Shown piece by piece: positions 1-7,390 of a stretch of DNA of 64,000 nt. Location of the stretch: NCBI GenBank assembly GCA_043762325.1, contig JAYUMU010000140.1, positions 6,822-70,821 on the forward strand, in the 5' to 3' direction. Source of the DNA: JANXSS01 sp025356535. GTDB lineage: Bacteria; Pseudomonadota; Gammaproteobacteria; Burkholderiales; Burkholderiaceae_D. Both the position numbers and the translations under genes were made by a program. The notes beneath the pieces are model-generated. The model did no database searches and was not told the origin of the DNA. It saw only the letters and a list, made by a program, of their open reading frames with translations. The number at the start of each line of letters is the position of its first letter. Within the stretch, counting starts at the first letter, position 1.

Positions 1-1845
1 GACGCCATGTCCTTTGCCGCCGAGATCCTGACCGACACGCCCAACGGCCGCCTGCACAAGCTGCTGGTCGAGCCCGGCCGCGCCTCGCAGGTGTTCGACT
101 ACGGCATGACCGGCTATGCGCCCGGCCTGCAGATGCTCGGCATCGTGGTCAGGAAGGACCAGCCGATCGAACCGGTGCGGGAAGCGCTGATTGCTGCCAT
201 CGAAAGCTTCAAGGACACGCCGCCGACACCGGAGGAAATGGAACGGGTCAAGCGCAACTATGCCAACCAGACCGAGAAGATGTTGAACGATCCGGAGCAG
301 GTCGGCGTGACCCTGTCGGAAGCGATTGCGCTGGGCGACTGGCGCCTGTTCTTCGAGGGGCGCGACGCGGCTGCCCGCGTCACCGCCGAGCAGGTCACCG
401 CAGTGGCCGCCCGCTACTTCCGGCGCGACAACCGCACCGTGGGCACCTTCGTGCCCGAAGACCGGGTATTGCGCGCCGAGATTCCGGCCGCACCGACGGT
501 TGCCGAAGTGCTCAAGGACTTCAAGCCGAAAAAAGAGCTTGCCGCCGCCGAAGCCTTCGACCCGAACCAGGACAACATCAACCGCCGCACCACCCGCACC
601 ACCGTCGGTGGCCTGAAGGTCGCGCTGCTGCCGAAGAAGACGCGCGGCGAAACGGTGTCGGTCGCACTGACCCTGCACTGGGGCGATGAAAAGAGCCTGT
701 TCGGCAAGCAGACCGTGGCCAGCATGACCAACGCCATGCTCACGCGCGGCACCAGCAAGTACACCCGCGAGCAGCTCTCGGATGAATTCGACAAGCTAAA
801 AATCACCGGCAACGTCTATCACTTCGACACCACCCGCGCCAACCTGGCGGCGGCGTTGCGGCTGGCCGCGCACGTGATGAAAGAGCCGAGTTTTCCGCCG
901 GCCGAATTCGAGCAGTTGCGCCAGCAGACCCTGGTCGGCATCGAAGCCCAGCGCAACGATCCGAAGAGCGTCGCGGGACAAGCGCTGGGCGAATATTTCA
1001 GCCGCTATCCGAAGGGCGACTACCGCGCCGTGCAGAGCATCGACGAGCAGATCGCCGCGATCAAGGCGATCACGCTCGACGACGTCAAGCGCTTCCACCG
1101 CGAATTCTATGGCGCTTCGCAGGGCGAGCTGTCGATCGTGGGCGACTTCGATGCGCAGGAAGCCGGCGCGGTCGTTGCCGCCGAATTCACCGGCTGGAAA
1201 AGCGCGGCGCCCTACGCCCGCCTGCCGCACATGAACTTCGACGTCGTCCCGGTGCGCAAGAACCTCGATACGCCCGACAAGGAAAACGGCGTGTATGTCG
1301 CCCGCATCAATCTCGACCTGGCCGACAACGATCCGGACTTTGCCGCGCTGTCGCTGGCCAATTACATCTTCGGCGGCGGCGCCGGCCTGAACTCGCGCGT
1401 CATGGAGCGGATTCGCCAGAAGGATGGCCTGTCCTACGGCGGCGGCTCGTCGGTCAGCGCCGGCTCGATCGACCGCGCCGGCAGCTTCAGCCTCAGTGCC
1501 ATCGCCGCGCCGCAAAACCTGGCCAAGGTCGACGGCGCCCTGCGTGCCGAACTGGAGCGGGCGGTGAAGGATGGCTTCACCGCCGAAGAGATCGCCCGGG
1601 CGAAATCGGGATTGCTGCAGCAACGGGTACAGACCCGGGCGCAGGACAGTGCGCTGGCCAACGGCTGGGTCACTTACCTGTTCCTGGACCGCACCTATGA
1701 ATGGAGCAAGCAGTTCGAAGCGCGGATCGTCGCGCTGACACCCGAGCAGGTCAATGCCGCCTTCCGGCGCGCCATCGACCCGGCGCGACTGGTGGTGGTG
1801 ACCGCCGGCGACGAGGCGAAATCGAAGCTCGCCACCAGGCGGTGA
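1..1845 (+). CDS. M16 family zinc metallopeptidase, 3' part
   Basis: The reading frame is open from the first base, so the gene starts outside the window; the ATG at 7 is probably internal. About 614 residues are visible. They cover the end of one M16 (pitrilysin/insulinase-like) half and a complete second half with the typical inactive-domain features, including a Gly-rich stretch FGGGAGLNSRV followed by RQKDGLSYGGG, as in the C-terminal halves of two-domain exported M16 peptidases of about 900 residues. The HxxEH zinc site lies in the missing N-terminal part, so activity cannot be judged. A 7-bp hairpin without a T run follows the stop (1846-1863). Confidence 0.9.
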   Translation, partial: DAMSFAAEILTDTPNGRLHKLLVEPGRASQVFDYGMTGYAPGLQMLGIVVRKDQPIEPVREALIAAIESFKDTPPTPEEMERVKRNYANQTEKMLNDPEQVGVTLSEAIALGDWRLFFEGRDAAARVTAEQVTAVAARYFRRDNRTVGTFVPEDRVLRAEIPAAPTVAEVLKDFKPKKELAAAEAFDPNQDNINRRTTRTTVGGLKVALLPKKTRGETVSVALTLHWGDEKSLFGKQTVASMTNAMLTRGTSKYTREQLSDEFDKLKITGNVYHFDTTRANLAAALRLAAHVMKEPSFPPAEFEQLRQQTLVGIEAQRNDPKSVAGQALGEYFSRYPKGDYRAVQSIDEQIAAIKAITLDDVKRFHREFYGASQGELSIVGDFDAQEAGAVVAAEFTGWKSAAPYARLPHMNFDVVPVRKNLDTPDKENGVYVARINLDLADNDPDFAALSLANYIFGGGAGLNSRVMERIRQKDGLSYGGGSSVSAGSIDRAGSFSLSAIAAPQNLAKVDGALRAELERAVKDGFTAEEIARAKSGLLQQRVQTRAQDSALANGWVTYLFLDRTYEWSKQFEARIVALTPEQVNAAFRRAIDPARLVVVTAGDEAKSKLATRR

Positions 1846-2380
1846 TGCCGGCGCGTGCCGGCAGCCGCGCGTCTTGATGATCGAGGATGACCAGCGTCCG
1901 GTGGCGCTGGTGGCGCGCACGCCGTGGCAGAACGATGCACTCCTGCCGGCAGGTCGGATCGACGACTGCCGCTGACATACCGCTTGCGGCCTGAAGCCAT
2001 TGCCGCCGTTGCCGGGCGGCCCGCGCCCGGCACACACCAGCGGACCGGCCCGTGGATCTGCGCCGCGGATCCGGACATGCCGCGTGAAGGGCATGGAACC
2101 TGTTCCACGGTTCCGCTCGCGCGCAACGCGCGCTGAGACGCCGTGCGCATGCGGCGTACGCACGCCGCCTTGCAACCATCTTGCACTGCCGTGTTTTTCT
2201 TGCCCCCGTACGACCTATCAAAAACCCTGATCGTTGAAGACATTCGGGCGTCGCCTATCGGATTTTTCTGCTTATTTTTGTACGGGCCGGGGGATAGAGT
2301 TGTCCTCACTTCGACGCGTCTCCAAAAACAATTCGCGTCGGCCGCAACCCATGAGTCACCTCATTTACCCGGAGACCGAA
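1846..2380. other. Intergenic region, 535 bp
   Basis: No convincing gene. A short hairpin (TGCCGGC / GCCGGCA) lies immediately after the M16 stop. Long antisense frames here are GC-rich shadows. An AT-richer segment at about 2210-2300 probably holds the promoter of the first small exported protein, but no clear -35/-10 pair can be assigned. Confidence 0.5.
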
Positions 2381-2713
2381 ATGGAACATGCAAGCCTGCG
2401 AGAAACCCAAAAACCGATGAAGTCGACCCTGCTGCGCGCAGCGGTGACCGGCCTGTTGCTCGGCGCTGCCAGCGTCGCCAGTGCCGCAGAACCGGTGACA
2501 TTGACTGACAGGCAAATGGACAGCGTTTCGGCTGGCTATCAGCGGTCCTATTCAAGTGCATCGGCGAGCGCACTGGCTGGCTTTGCCACTGCCGGGTCGC
2601 AGACCACTGCCTTCAGCAATGGCCCGGTCAAGGTGACTGGTTCGACGAGTGCGGGCGTGGCTGCCGGCATCGGTGCCGGCGCCACGGCGAACGCCGGCAC
2701 CGTCTTCCGTTGA
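2381..2713 (+). CDS. Small exported protein 1 with QMDxVSAG propeptide motif
   Basis: 110 residues. The ATG at 2381 is chosen because GGAG sits 6 bases upstream; a second ATG at 2417 begins just before the signal-peptide core. A hydrophobic stretch ends in ASVASA, a plausible signal peptidase site, and the next residues are AEPVTLTDRQMDSVSAG. The remaining ~58 residues are rich in Ala, Gly, Ser and Thr, contain no Cys and end in TVFR. The tail shares LAGFATAGSQT with LLGFATTGSTT in the protein at 3382, so the two are paralogues. The motif resembles the leader of double-glycine peptides. The mature function is unknown. Confidence 0.8.
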   Translation: MEHASLRETQKPMKSTLLRAAVTGLLLGAASVASAAEPVTLTDRQMDSVSAGYQRSYSSASASALAGFATAGSQTTAFSNGPVKVTGSTSAGVAAGIGAGATANAGTVFR

Positions 2714-2808
2714 TGCGGCCGGCACATGTCGGTACGCCTGATAGCGCAGCAATGATGGATGGTTTTATCAACTAGCGCGCTGCGCTTTCTCAGAAGGAGT
2801 AAGTAGAA

Positions 2809-3252
2809 ATGAAAAAAGCCCTCGGTTCCCTTGCAGCAGGTCTGTGTCTCGGCAGCGTCTGCCTTGCCAGCTTCGCTCAGCCACACCTGCTGACCGAATC
2901 GCAGATGGACGCGGTATCTGCCAATGCGCAGTCTTCGTTTGCACTTGGAAACGTGCTGGCAGCGCTCAACGCACGTGGCGCAAGCGCACGCGAGCGCGCT
3001 CCGGTATTGGCACAGTTACGGGCAACGGCACCCCGGCATGCGCAAGGCGGCGCAATCGGCATCTCGAATGTCAACAGCGCCGTTTCCGGTGACAGCGCAA
3101 ACGTCGCGGGCCTGGCGCCAGCCGTTGCAGGGGACTCGGCACGTGTGCTCGGCGCGGCGGCAACGCCTGCGGCAGGCGGCAACACGTTGCGCTCCGCCGG
3201 GGCGCCGATCAATTCGCCGATCTCCATGTCCAGTGCGAGCTCAAGCCTTTGA
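2809..3252 (+). CDS. Small exported protein 2, divergent propeptide motif
   Basis: 147 residues, with a strong AGGAG ribosome site upstream of the ATG. The N-terminus (MKKALGSLAAG...) is a clear Sec signal ending in ASFA. It is followed by QPHLLTESQMDAVSAN, the same motif as its neighbours but with Asn instead of the final Gly. The mature part is Ala/Ser/Gly/Asn-rich and longer than in the paralogues, includes several Arg (ARGASARERAP), and ends in SSSL rather than Arg. No known domain is recognised. It belongs to the paralogous series at 2381-5619, and the altered cleavage position may mean different processing. Confidence 0.78.
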   Translation: MKKALGSLAAGLCLGSVCLASFAQPHLLTESQMDAVSANAQSSFALGNVLAALNARGASARERAPVLAQLRATAPRHAQGGAIGISNVNSAVSGDSANVAGLAPAVAGDSARVLGAAATPAAGGNTLRSAGAPINSPISMSSASSSL

Positions 3253-3381
3253 TGTTGTTTTGTAGTGACGCTTCACATTGCAGTAACGCTTCAAGAATCA
3301 ACGAGATCAAAAATTGACAGGATTCGACCGACATCCCGTCGGCCGAGGGTGTATCACCTTCCATCAACAAGGAGATTCAAA

Positions 3382-3678
3382 ATGAAATCGAAATTTATCA
3401 GCGCCGCCGTTGGTTCACTCCTGCTCGTCAGCGCAGGTCTGGTCAGTGCAGCAGAGCCGGTCACGCTGACCGATTCGCAAATGGACACGGTCTCTGCCGG
3501 CCGCATTTCATCCACGTCAAGCGGTGTTGCAGCCGCACTGCTTGGCTTTGCCACGACCGGTTCGACGACCGACGCGCGCGTGACGTACTTCAGCAGCAAG
3601 ACAGAAGCAAGCAGTGTCTCGCTGGCAACCGGACTCTTGCCAGTAGCCGCCACCACGGCAGCTTCGTCGATCCGCTAA
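3382..3678 (+). CDS. Small exported protein 3 with QMDxVSAG propeptide motif
   Basis: 98 residues; the ATG follows AAGGAG by about 7 bases. The signal peptide ends in GLVSA, then AEPVTLTDSQMDTVSAG, almost identical to protein 1 over the whole propeptide. The ~58-residue remainder is Ser/Thr/Ala-rich, has no Cys, ends in SSIR and shares an LLGFATTGS segment with protein 1. The close match of leader and core supports recent duplication. A small hairpin (CCGAC / GTCGG) lies about 40 bases upstream of the start. I read it as a substrate of the neighbouring C39 peptidase, by inference only. Confidence 0.8.
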   Translation: MKSKFISAAVGSLLLVSAGLVSAAEPVTLTDSQMDTVSAGRISSTSSGVAAALLGFATTGSTTDARVTYFSSKTEASSVSLATGLLPVAATTAASSIR

Positions 3679-3858
3679 CAGGGATCACGACCGTATGACG
3701 GATGTCTGCACCTTGCAGCGATTGCGGGTGCAGACTGTCGAGGGCAGCGAGCGACACGGCGACCCGATGGCGACAAAAGCCTGGGTGTGCCGGACTCATG
3801 TACGCGGCCCGCTGCAAACGACGCCACCGACAGCCATAAAATTTTTACAGGAAAACGA

Positions 3859-4155
3859 ATGAACGTTCCCATGACACTCATTGCCGCCGGCATCTGCCTG
3901 CTCGGCAATGCGGGACTGGCGCAAGCCGAGCCCACCTTGTTGTCGAATGCACAGATGGACGGCGTCTCGGCAGGACTGACCGCACCACGGTTGAGCCTGA
4001 GCGATTTCAACAGTACGGGTGCAACGGCGTTTGCAACATCGACTGCCGTATCGACACCCGTCGGCACTGCGGTCATCAACGCCAATATCACCACCAGCGT
4101 CGGTCTCAAGACGACCGGCTTTACCGATACGATCACCTTTACCATCACACGCTGA
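3859..4155 (+). CDS. Small exported protein 4 with QMDxVSAG propeptide motif
   Basis: 98 residues, the same length as protein 3. Start ATG 3859, with CAGGA about 6 bases upstream. Signal peptide ending in GLAQA, then EPTLLSNAQMDGVSAG. The rest is a Thr/Ser/Ala/Val-rich segment with alternating hydrophobic and polar residues (TAVINANITTSVG), which looks beta-prone, and ends in TITR. Its stop codon overlaps the first possible start of the C39 peptidase gene (TGATG at 4153-4157). That overlap suggests the two are translationally coupled and act together. Confidence 0.8.
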   Translation: MNVPMTLIAAGICLLGNAGLAQAEPTLLSNAQMDGVSAGLTAPRLSLSDFNSTGATAFATSTAVSTPVGTAVINANITTSVGLKTTGFTDTITFTITR

Positions 4156-4997
4156 TGCCTGCCGCCGGAATGGATCGTCGACGTCGTGACCATGCGCGCT
4201 TTTCGATTCCGGCGTTTTCGCTGCCAGCAATTTCGCCCCGGTTGCGCGGCGCCCGGCATGCCGTGGCTCATGCGGTGCGCGTTTCACGCTGCACCGTACC
4301 GGCGGGCGCACGAAAGCGCAGTCTGGCCGGCCTGCTCTCGATGTCTTTTCTGCTTTGCGGCATGGTCCATGCGCGCGACGACCATCCCGCAGACGGCGCA
4401 AGTGCCGTCAGCGGCAGTGTGCAGCCGCCTGCCGCCGTCAAGTCCCTGCTTGAAATCCGCCGACAGAACGTCGTCATCCAGAAATGGGATCTGTCCTGCG
4501 GCGCAGCCGCCCTGACCACGCTGCTGAAGTACCAGCACGGCGAACCGGTGACGGAAAAACTGGTGGCTGCCTCGCTCATGCGCCGGCCCGAATACATCGA
4601 GCACCCGGAACTGATTCAGGTACGCGAAGGATTTTCCCTGCTCGATCTGAAACGTGATGTGACCGCTCGCGGTTACACCGGTATCGGCTACGGCAGGATG
4701 GAACTCAAGGACGCGCTTGAGAAAGCGCCCTTGCTGGTGCCGATCGAGGTAAATGGCTACAACCATTTTGTCGTCTTCCGTGGCGCCAGCAGCGGCAGCG
4801 TGCTGCTGGCCGATCCGGCGTGGGGAAATCGCACGATGCCAATCGATGCGTTCATTGCCAGCTGGATAAACTATCCCGGATTTGGCCGGGTCGGTTTTGC
4901 CGTGCAGCGCCGCGATGGTGCACCGCCGCCGCTGCCGGCGCTGACGCCGCAGCCAGAAGATTTTCCTTTCGCCCGGCAAGCCGGCGGTGGTTCCTGA
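4155..4997 (+). CDS. Exported C39-family cysteine peptidase, FapD-like
   Basis: 280 residues if read from the overlapping ATG. The first ~60 residues are Arg-rich and atypical, and a signal-peptide-like segment (RKRSLAGLLSMSFLLCGMVHA) only begins near residue 53, so the true start may be downstream (GTG 4275 or ATG 4341). The domain has the C39 signature: Cys115 in WDLSCGAAAL, His204 in NGYNHFVVF and Asp220 in LADPAWGN, the expected Cys-His-Asp triad. There is no ABC-transporter portion, so it should act in the periplasm, as FapD of the Fap system is thought to. It sits among five small proteins with double-glycine-like motifs, its likely substrates. Confidence 0.85.
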   Translation: MPAAGMDRRRRDHARFSIPAFSLPAISPRLRGARHAVAHAVRVSRCTVPAGARKRSLAGLLSMSFLLCGMVHARDDHPADGASAVSGSVQPPAAVKSLLEIRRQNVVIQKWDLSCGAAALTTLLKYQHGEPVTEKLVAASLMRRPEYIEHPELIQVREGFSLLDLKRDVTARGYTGIGYGRMELKDALEKAPLLVPIEVNGYNHFVVFRGASSGSVLLADPAWGNRTMPIDAFIASWINYPGFGRVGFAVQRRDGAPPPLPALTPQPEDFPFARQAGGGS

Positions 4998-5226
4998 CCT
5001 GTTGCATCGGTTGCCGCGACGCGCCGCCCTTCCTTCAATTCAGTCGAATTCTCAACGGTTCAACCCGATCGATTCAAGTTGTCGATGCTTGAACACGGCT
5101 CGGGTCGATACATCGAATTTTTGGATCCGAATTGCCGCGTGCTCGGATACAGTGCCTTCGCGCATGCAGTTCAGCATGCAGCCAGCGAAACTTTTACAAC
5201 TGTCCAACCACCCACGGAAATTCACG

Positions 5227-5619
5227 ATGAATAAAACCATGCAGTCCGGTCTGGCCGGCGTTTTCCTGAGCTTGATTGCAAGCGTTGCCCTGGCCGACGA
5301 GGCACCGGTCCTGCCTGTCGATGCCATGCCTGTTGCAGCGTTGCGCCTGCCTGCAAGCACGCCCGCACAGCTGCCCGCCGACCCGCCCGAGTCGTCGCTG
5401 CTGACGTTGGGCGACAGCGACCTCGACGGCATCGTTGCTGCGCGCCAGACCGTCACGACGGCTGCCCAGGCCAGCGCCCTGAAAGGCCGCGTCATAGCGT
5501 TCTCGATCACCGAGCTCGTTGCCAGCCGGCTCGTCAGCGTGTCGACCGCTACCAGCGTTGCCGTGGCAGTCGGCGTGCATCCCCAAGCGCTCACATCGGC
5601 CAGCGCGTTCGGCTTCTGA
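5227..5619 (+). CDS. Small exported protein 5, distant member of the series
   Basis: 130 residues. The signal peptide MNKTMQSGLAGVFLSL... ends in VALA. A longer Pro/Ala-rich spacer follows, and the motif appears later, as LLTLGDSDLDGIVAARQ, a degenerate form of L-x-x-x-Q-M-D-x-V-S-A-G. The remainder alternates Val, Ser, Thr and Ala, has no Cys and ends in SAFGF. The ribosome site is weak (CGGAAA). It has its own 229-bp upstream gap after the C39 gene. Membership of the family is inferred from position, signal peptide and the weak motif. Confidence 0.7.
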   Translation: MNKTMQSGLAGVFLSLIASVALADEAPVLPVDAMPVAALRLPASTPAQLPADPPESSLLTLGDSDLDGIVAARQTVTTAAQASALKGRVIAFSITELVASRLVSVSTATSVAVAVGVHPQALTSASAFGF

Positions 5620-5940
5620 CCGACGCCCGCAACCCGGCTGCGCCACGCAGCCGGCGCCCGGTCTGGCGCAACACCGACGCCCGGTCGCGCATGACCGCAT
5701 GACCGCATGATGCCCTCCCCGCGCTTGCGCAACGGTGCGGCCGCTGGATCGCACCCGACTTCACCTTTCCGATTTCATCATCGCGCCTCGCTTGCATGCA
5801 GCTTGCCGAAGTCATGCGCTTGTACTGCACGATGCACGTCAACCTCACCCCATCTCGTCAAGCATTCGAGCGCCCTCTTGTGTACGCTTTTGATAGCGAA
5901 TTTTTTTGAACTTGCGAAGACGACATGGTAGCGCCACGCA
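5620..5940. other. Intergenic region before the palindromic repeat
   Basis: No supported gene. A 37-codon frame near 5796-5910 has neither a ribosome site nor recognisable features. The region becomes AT-richer near 5880-5910. Confidence 0.4.
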
Positions 5941-6062
5941 CTAGAGCAGATTTCGAAATGGCGTATGCGTGATGCGTATCGATTCGGGCCGCAGTGCAAG
6001 GCGCAGCAATGTGGTGCGAAGCGGTGCGTAGCGCGCGTATGCCATGACGAAATCTGCTCTAG
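5941..6062. repeat. MITE-like palindromic element, copy 1 (122 bp)
   Basis: The ends are perfect 15-bp inverted repeats: CTAGAGCAGATTTCG at 5941-5955 and its exact complement at 6048-6062. The interior has no reading frame of note. A related, inverted and shorter copy lies at about 7287-7390, so the LysR gene is bracketed by the pair. Size, terminal repeats and lack of coding capacity fit a non-autonomous mobile or dispersed element. The terminal CTAG could be part of the element or a target duplication. Confidence 0.75.
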
Positions 6063-6117
6063 AGCCATCCGTACAGGCTGATTCACTTCACGCCGTTTCC
6101 TTTTACTGAAAGCAAAG

Positions 6118-7137
6118 ATGAATGGTCCAACGGATAGGTTTTCTCTTCTGCAGACGCCGAACAAGGATGCCGCAGAGGCCCGGTTGGCGCGACTTCACGA
6201 CACAAAAAATTTTCATGTCACCTTGAAGCAGTGGCGGGCGCTGCACGCGGTTGTCGATTACGGCGGTTTTTGCGAAGCGGCAGAGGCGCTGCACCTGAGC
6301 CAGTCATCCATCAGCTATGCCATTGCAAAACTGCAGGAACAGTTCGGCTTTCCACTTCTGAAACTGATGGGCCGTAAAGCCGAGCTCACGGCAGAAGGCC
6401 GGGCGCTGCTCACACGGTCGCGCAATCTGTTGTCGGATGCCGTGGAGCTGGAGATGTTTGCCGATAACCTGCGCCGTGGCCACCATTCGGAAATCCGCAT
6501 GGCGGTCGATGCGGATTTTCCCACCCACCTGATCACGCAGGCACTGTGCCGCCTGAAGGAGCGGGGGCATGACATCCGGTTGGCATTGAGCGAACTGACA
6601 TCGACCGAAATCGACGATACCCTGCGCAGCCGTCGTGCCGACATTGCCATCGTGCGCCAGACGCTGCCAGGCTTTAACCACATGCGCCTGTTCCAGGTCG
6701 AGTATGTCGCCGTCGCTCATGCGAAACATCGGCTGTCCCGCCTCAAGCAGGAACTGCAGTGCGTCGACCTGGCAAGCGAGATCGAAATCGTCATTACAAG
6801 GGGTGGGCCGCAGCATCCGGTCGAACGGGACCATCGGGTGCCGATCCAGAGCCAGCGCTGGTATGTACAGAGCGGCGACACGGCAATTCGGGCGCTGTGC
6901 GATGGCATCGGCTATGCGTGGCTCGCGCGCCACCAGGTCAGGACCTTGCTTGAAAACGGCACGCTCTGCGAGCTGCGAATCACCAGCAACAGCCCCCGCA
7001 CGATGCTGCTCCACCTGGCGAGTGTGCGGCCGCTTGCCTCATGCGAGCGCATCGGCCTGCTGGCCGACATGTTGCACGGCATGGCGCAGGAAGAGCAAAG
7101 GCGGGCGGCATGCAAGGCACTGCTGTCGGTTGGGTAA
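6118..7137 (+). CDS. LysR-family transcriptional regulator
   Basis: 339 residues. A winged helix-turn-helix lies at about residues 36-95 (LKQWRALHAVVDYGGFCEAA then LHLSQSSISYAIAKLQEQFG), followed by a substrate-binding-like effector domain to about 310. About 33 extra residues precede the DNA-binding domain, so a later start is possible although no internal ATG is available. It stands alone between two inverted copies of a palindromic repeat and next to the exported-peptide locus and its putative outer-membrane channel. Control of that locus is plausible but unproven. The effector is unknown. Confidence 0.9.
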   Translation: MNGPTDRFSLLQTPNKDAAEARLARLHDTKNFHVTLKQWRALHAVVDYGGFCEAAEALHLSQSSISYAIAKLQEQFGFPLLKLMGRKAELTAEGRALLTRSRNLLSDAVELEMFADNLRRGHHSEIRMAVDADFPTHLITQALCRLKERGHDIRLALSELTSTEIDDTLRSRRADIAIVRQTLPGFNHMRLFQVEYVAVAHAKHRLSRLKQELQCVDLASEIEIVITRGGPQHPVERDHRVPIQSQRWYVQSGDTAIRALCDGIGYAWLARHQVRTLLENGTLCELRITSNSPRTMLLHLASVRPLASCERIGLLADMLHGMAQEEQRRAACKALLSVG

Positions 7138-7286
7138 GGGCTGTGCGTGGCGTCGCTCGCCGATCCGCCATGGCCGCATGCGGCGCGCATCGGCACACGC
7201 CGGCCTCGCTGTTTTTTTATCGGGCGGCCGGCTCTCCTCACGGCGCCGCTTGCAAGCCGTGCAGGCAGTTCGGGAGCCGCAAGGTC

Positions 7287-7390
7287 TTGGAGCAGATTTC
7301 GTAACGGCCTACGCGCTGCGCACCGCTTCGAACTACAGTGCCGCCTGAATCGATACGCATCACGCAACACCGTTTCGAATTCTGGTCTAG
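7287..7390. repeat. MITE-like palindromic element, copy 2 (about 104 bp)
   Basis: Read on the minus strand it aligns with copy 1: it begins CTAGACCAGAATTCG, contains the identical block GCGTGATGCGTATCGATTC, then a gap of about 17 bases, then GAAGCGGTGCG and a GAAATCTGCTC end. The terminal repeats are imperfect. Its outer CTAG (7387-7390) supplies the TAG stop codon of the neighbouring minus-strand gene. Confidence 0.7.

Noticed and set aside
1877..1975. 32-codon frame after the M16 gene (MIEDDQRPVA...)
   Set aside because: No ribosome site and no recognisable feature; too short to support.
796..2175. 459-codon open frame on the minus strand opposite the M16 peptidase gene
   Set aside because: Third-position GC bias opens antisense frames in such DNA. 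The plus-strand frame has clear M16 homology and the minus product looks like none of the known families.
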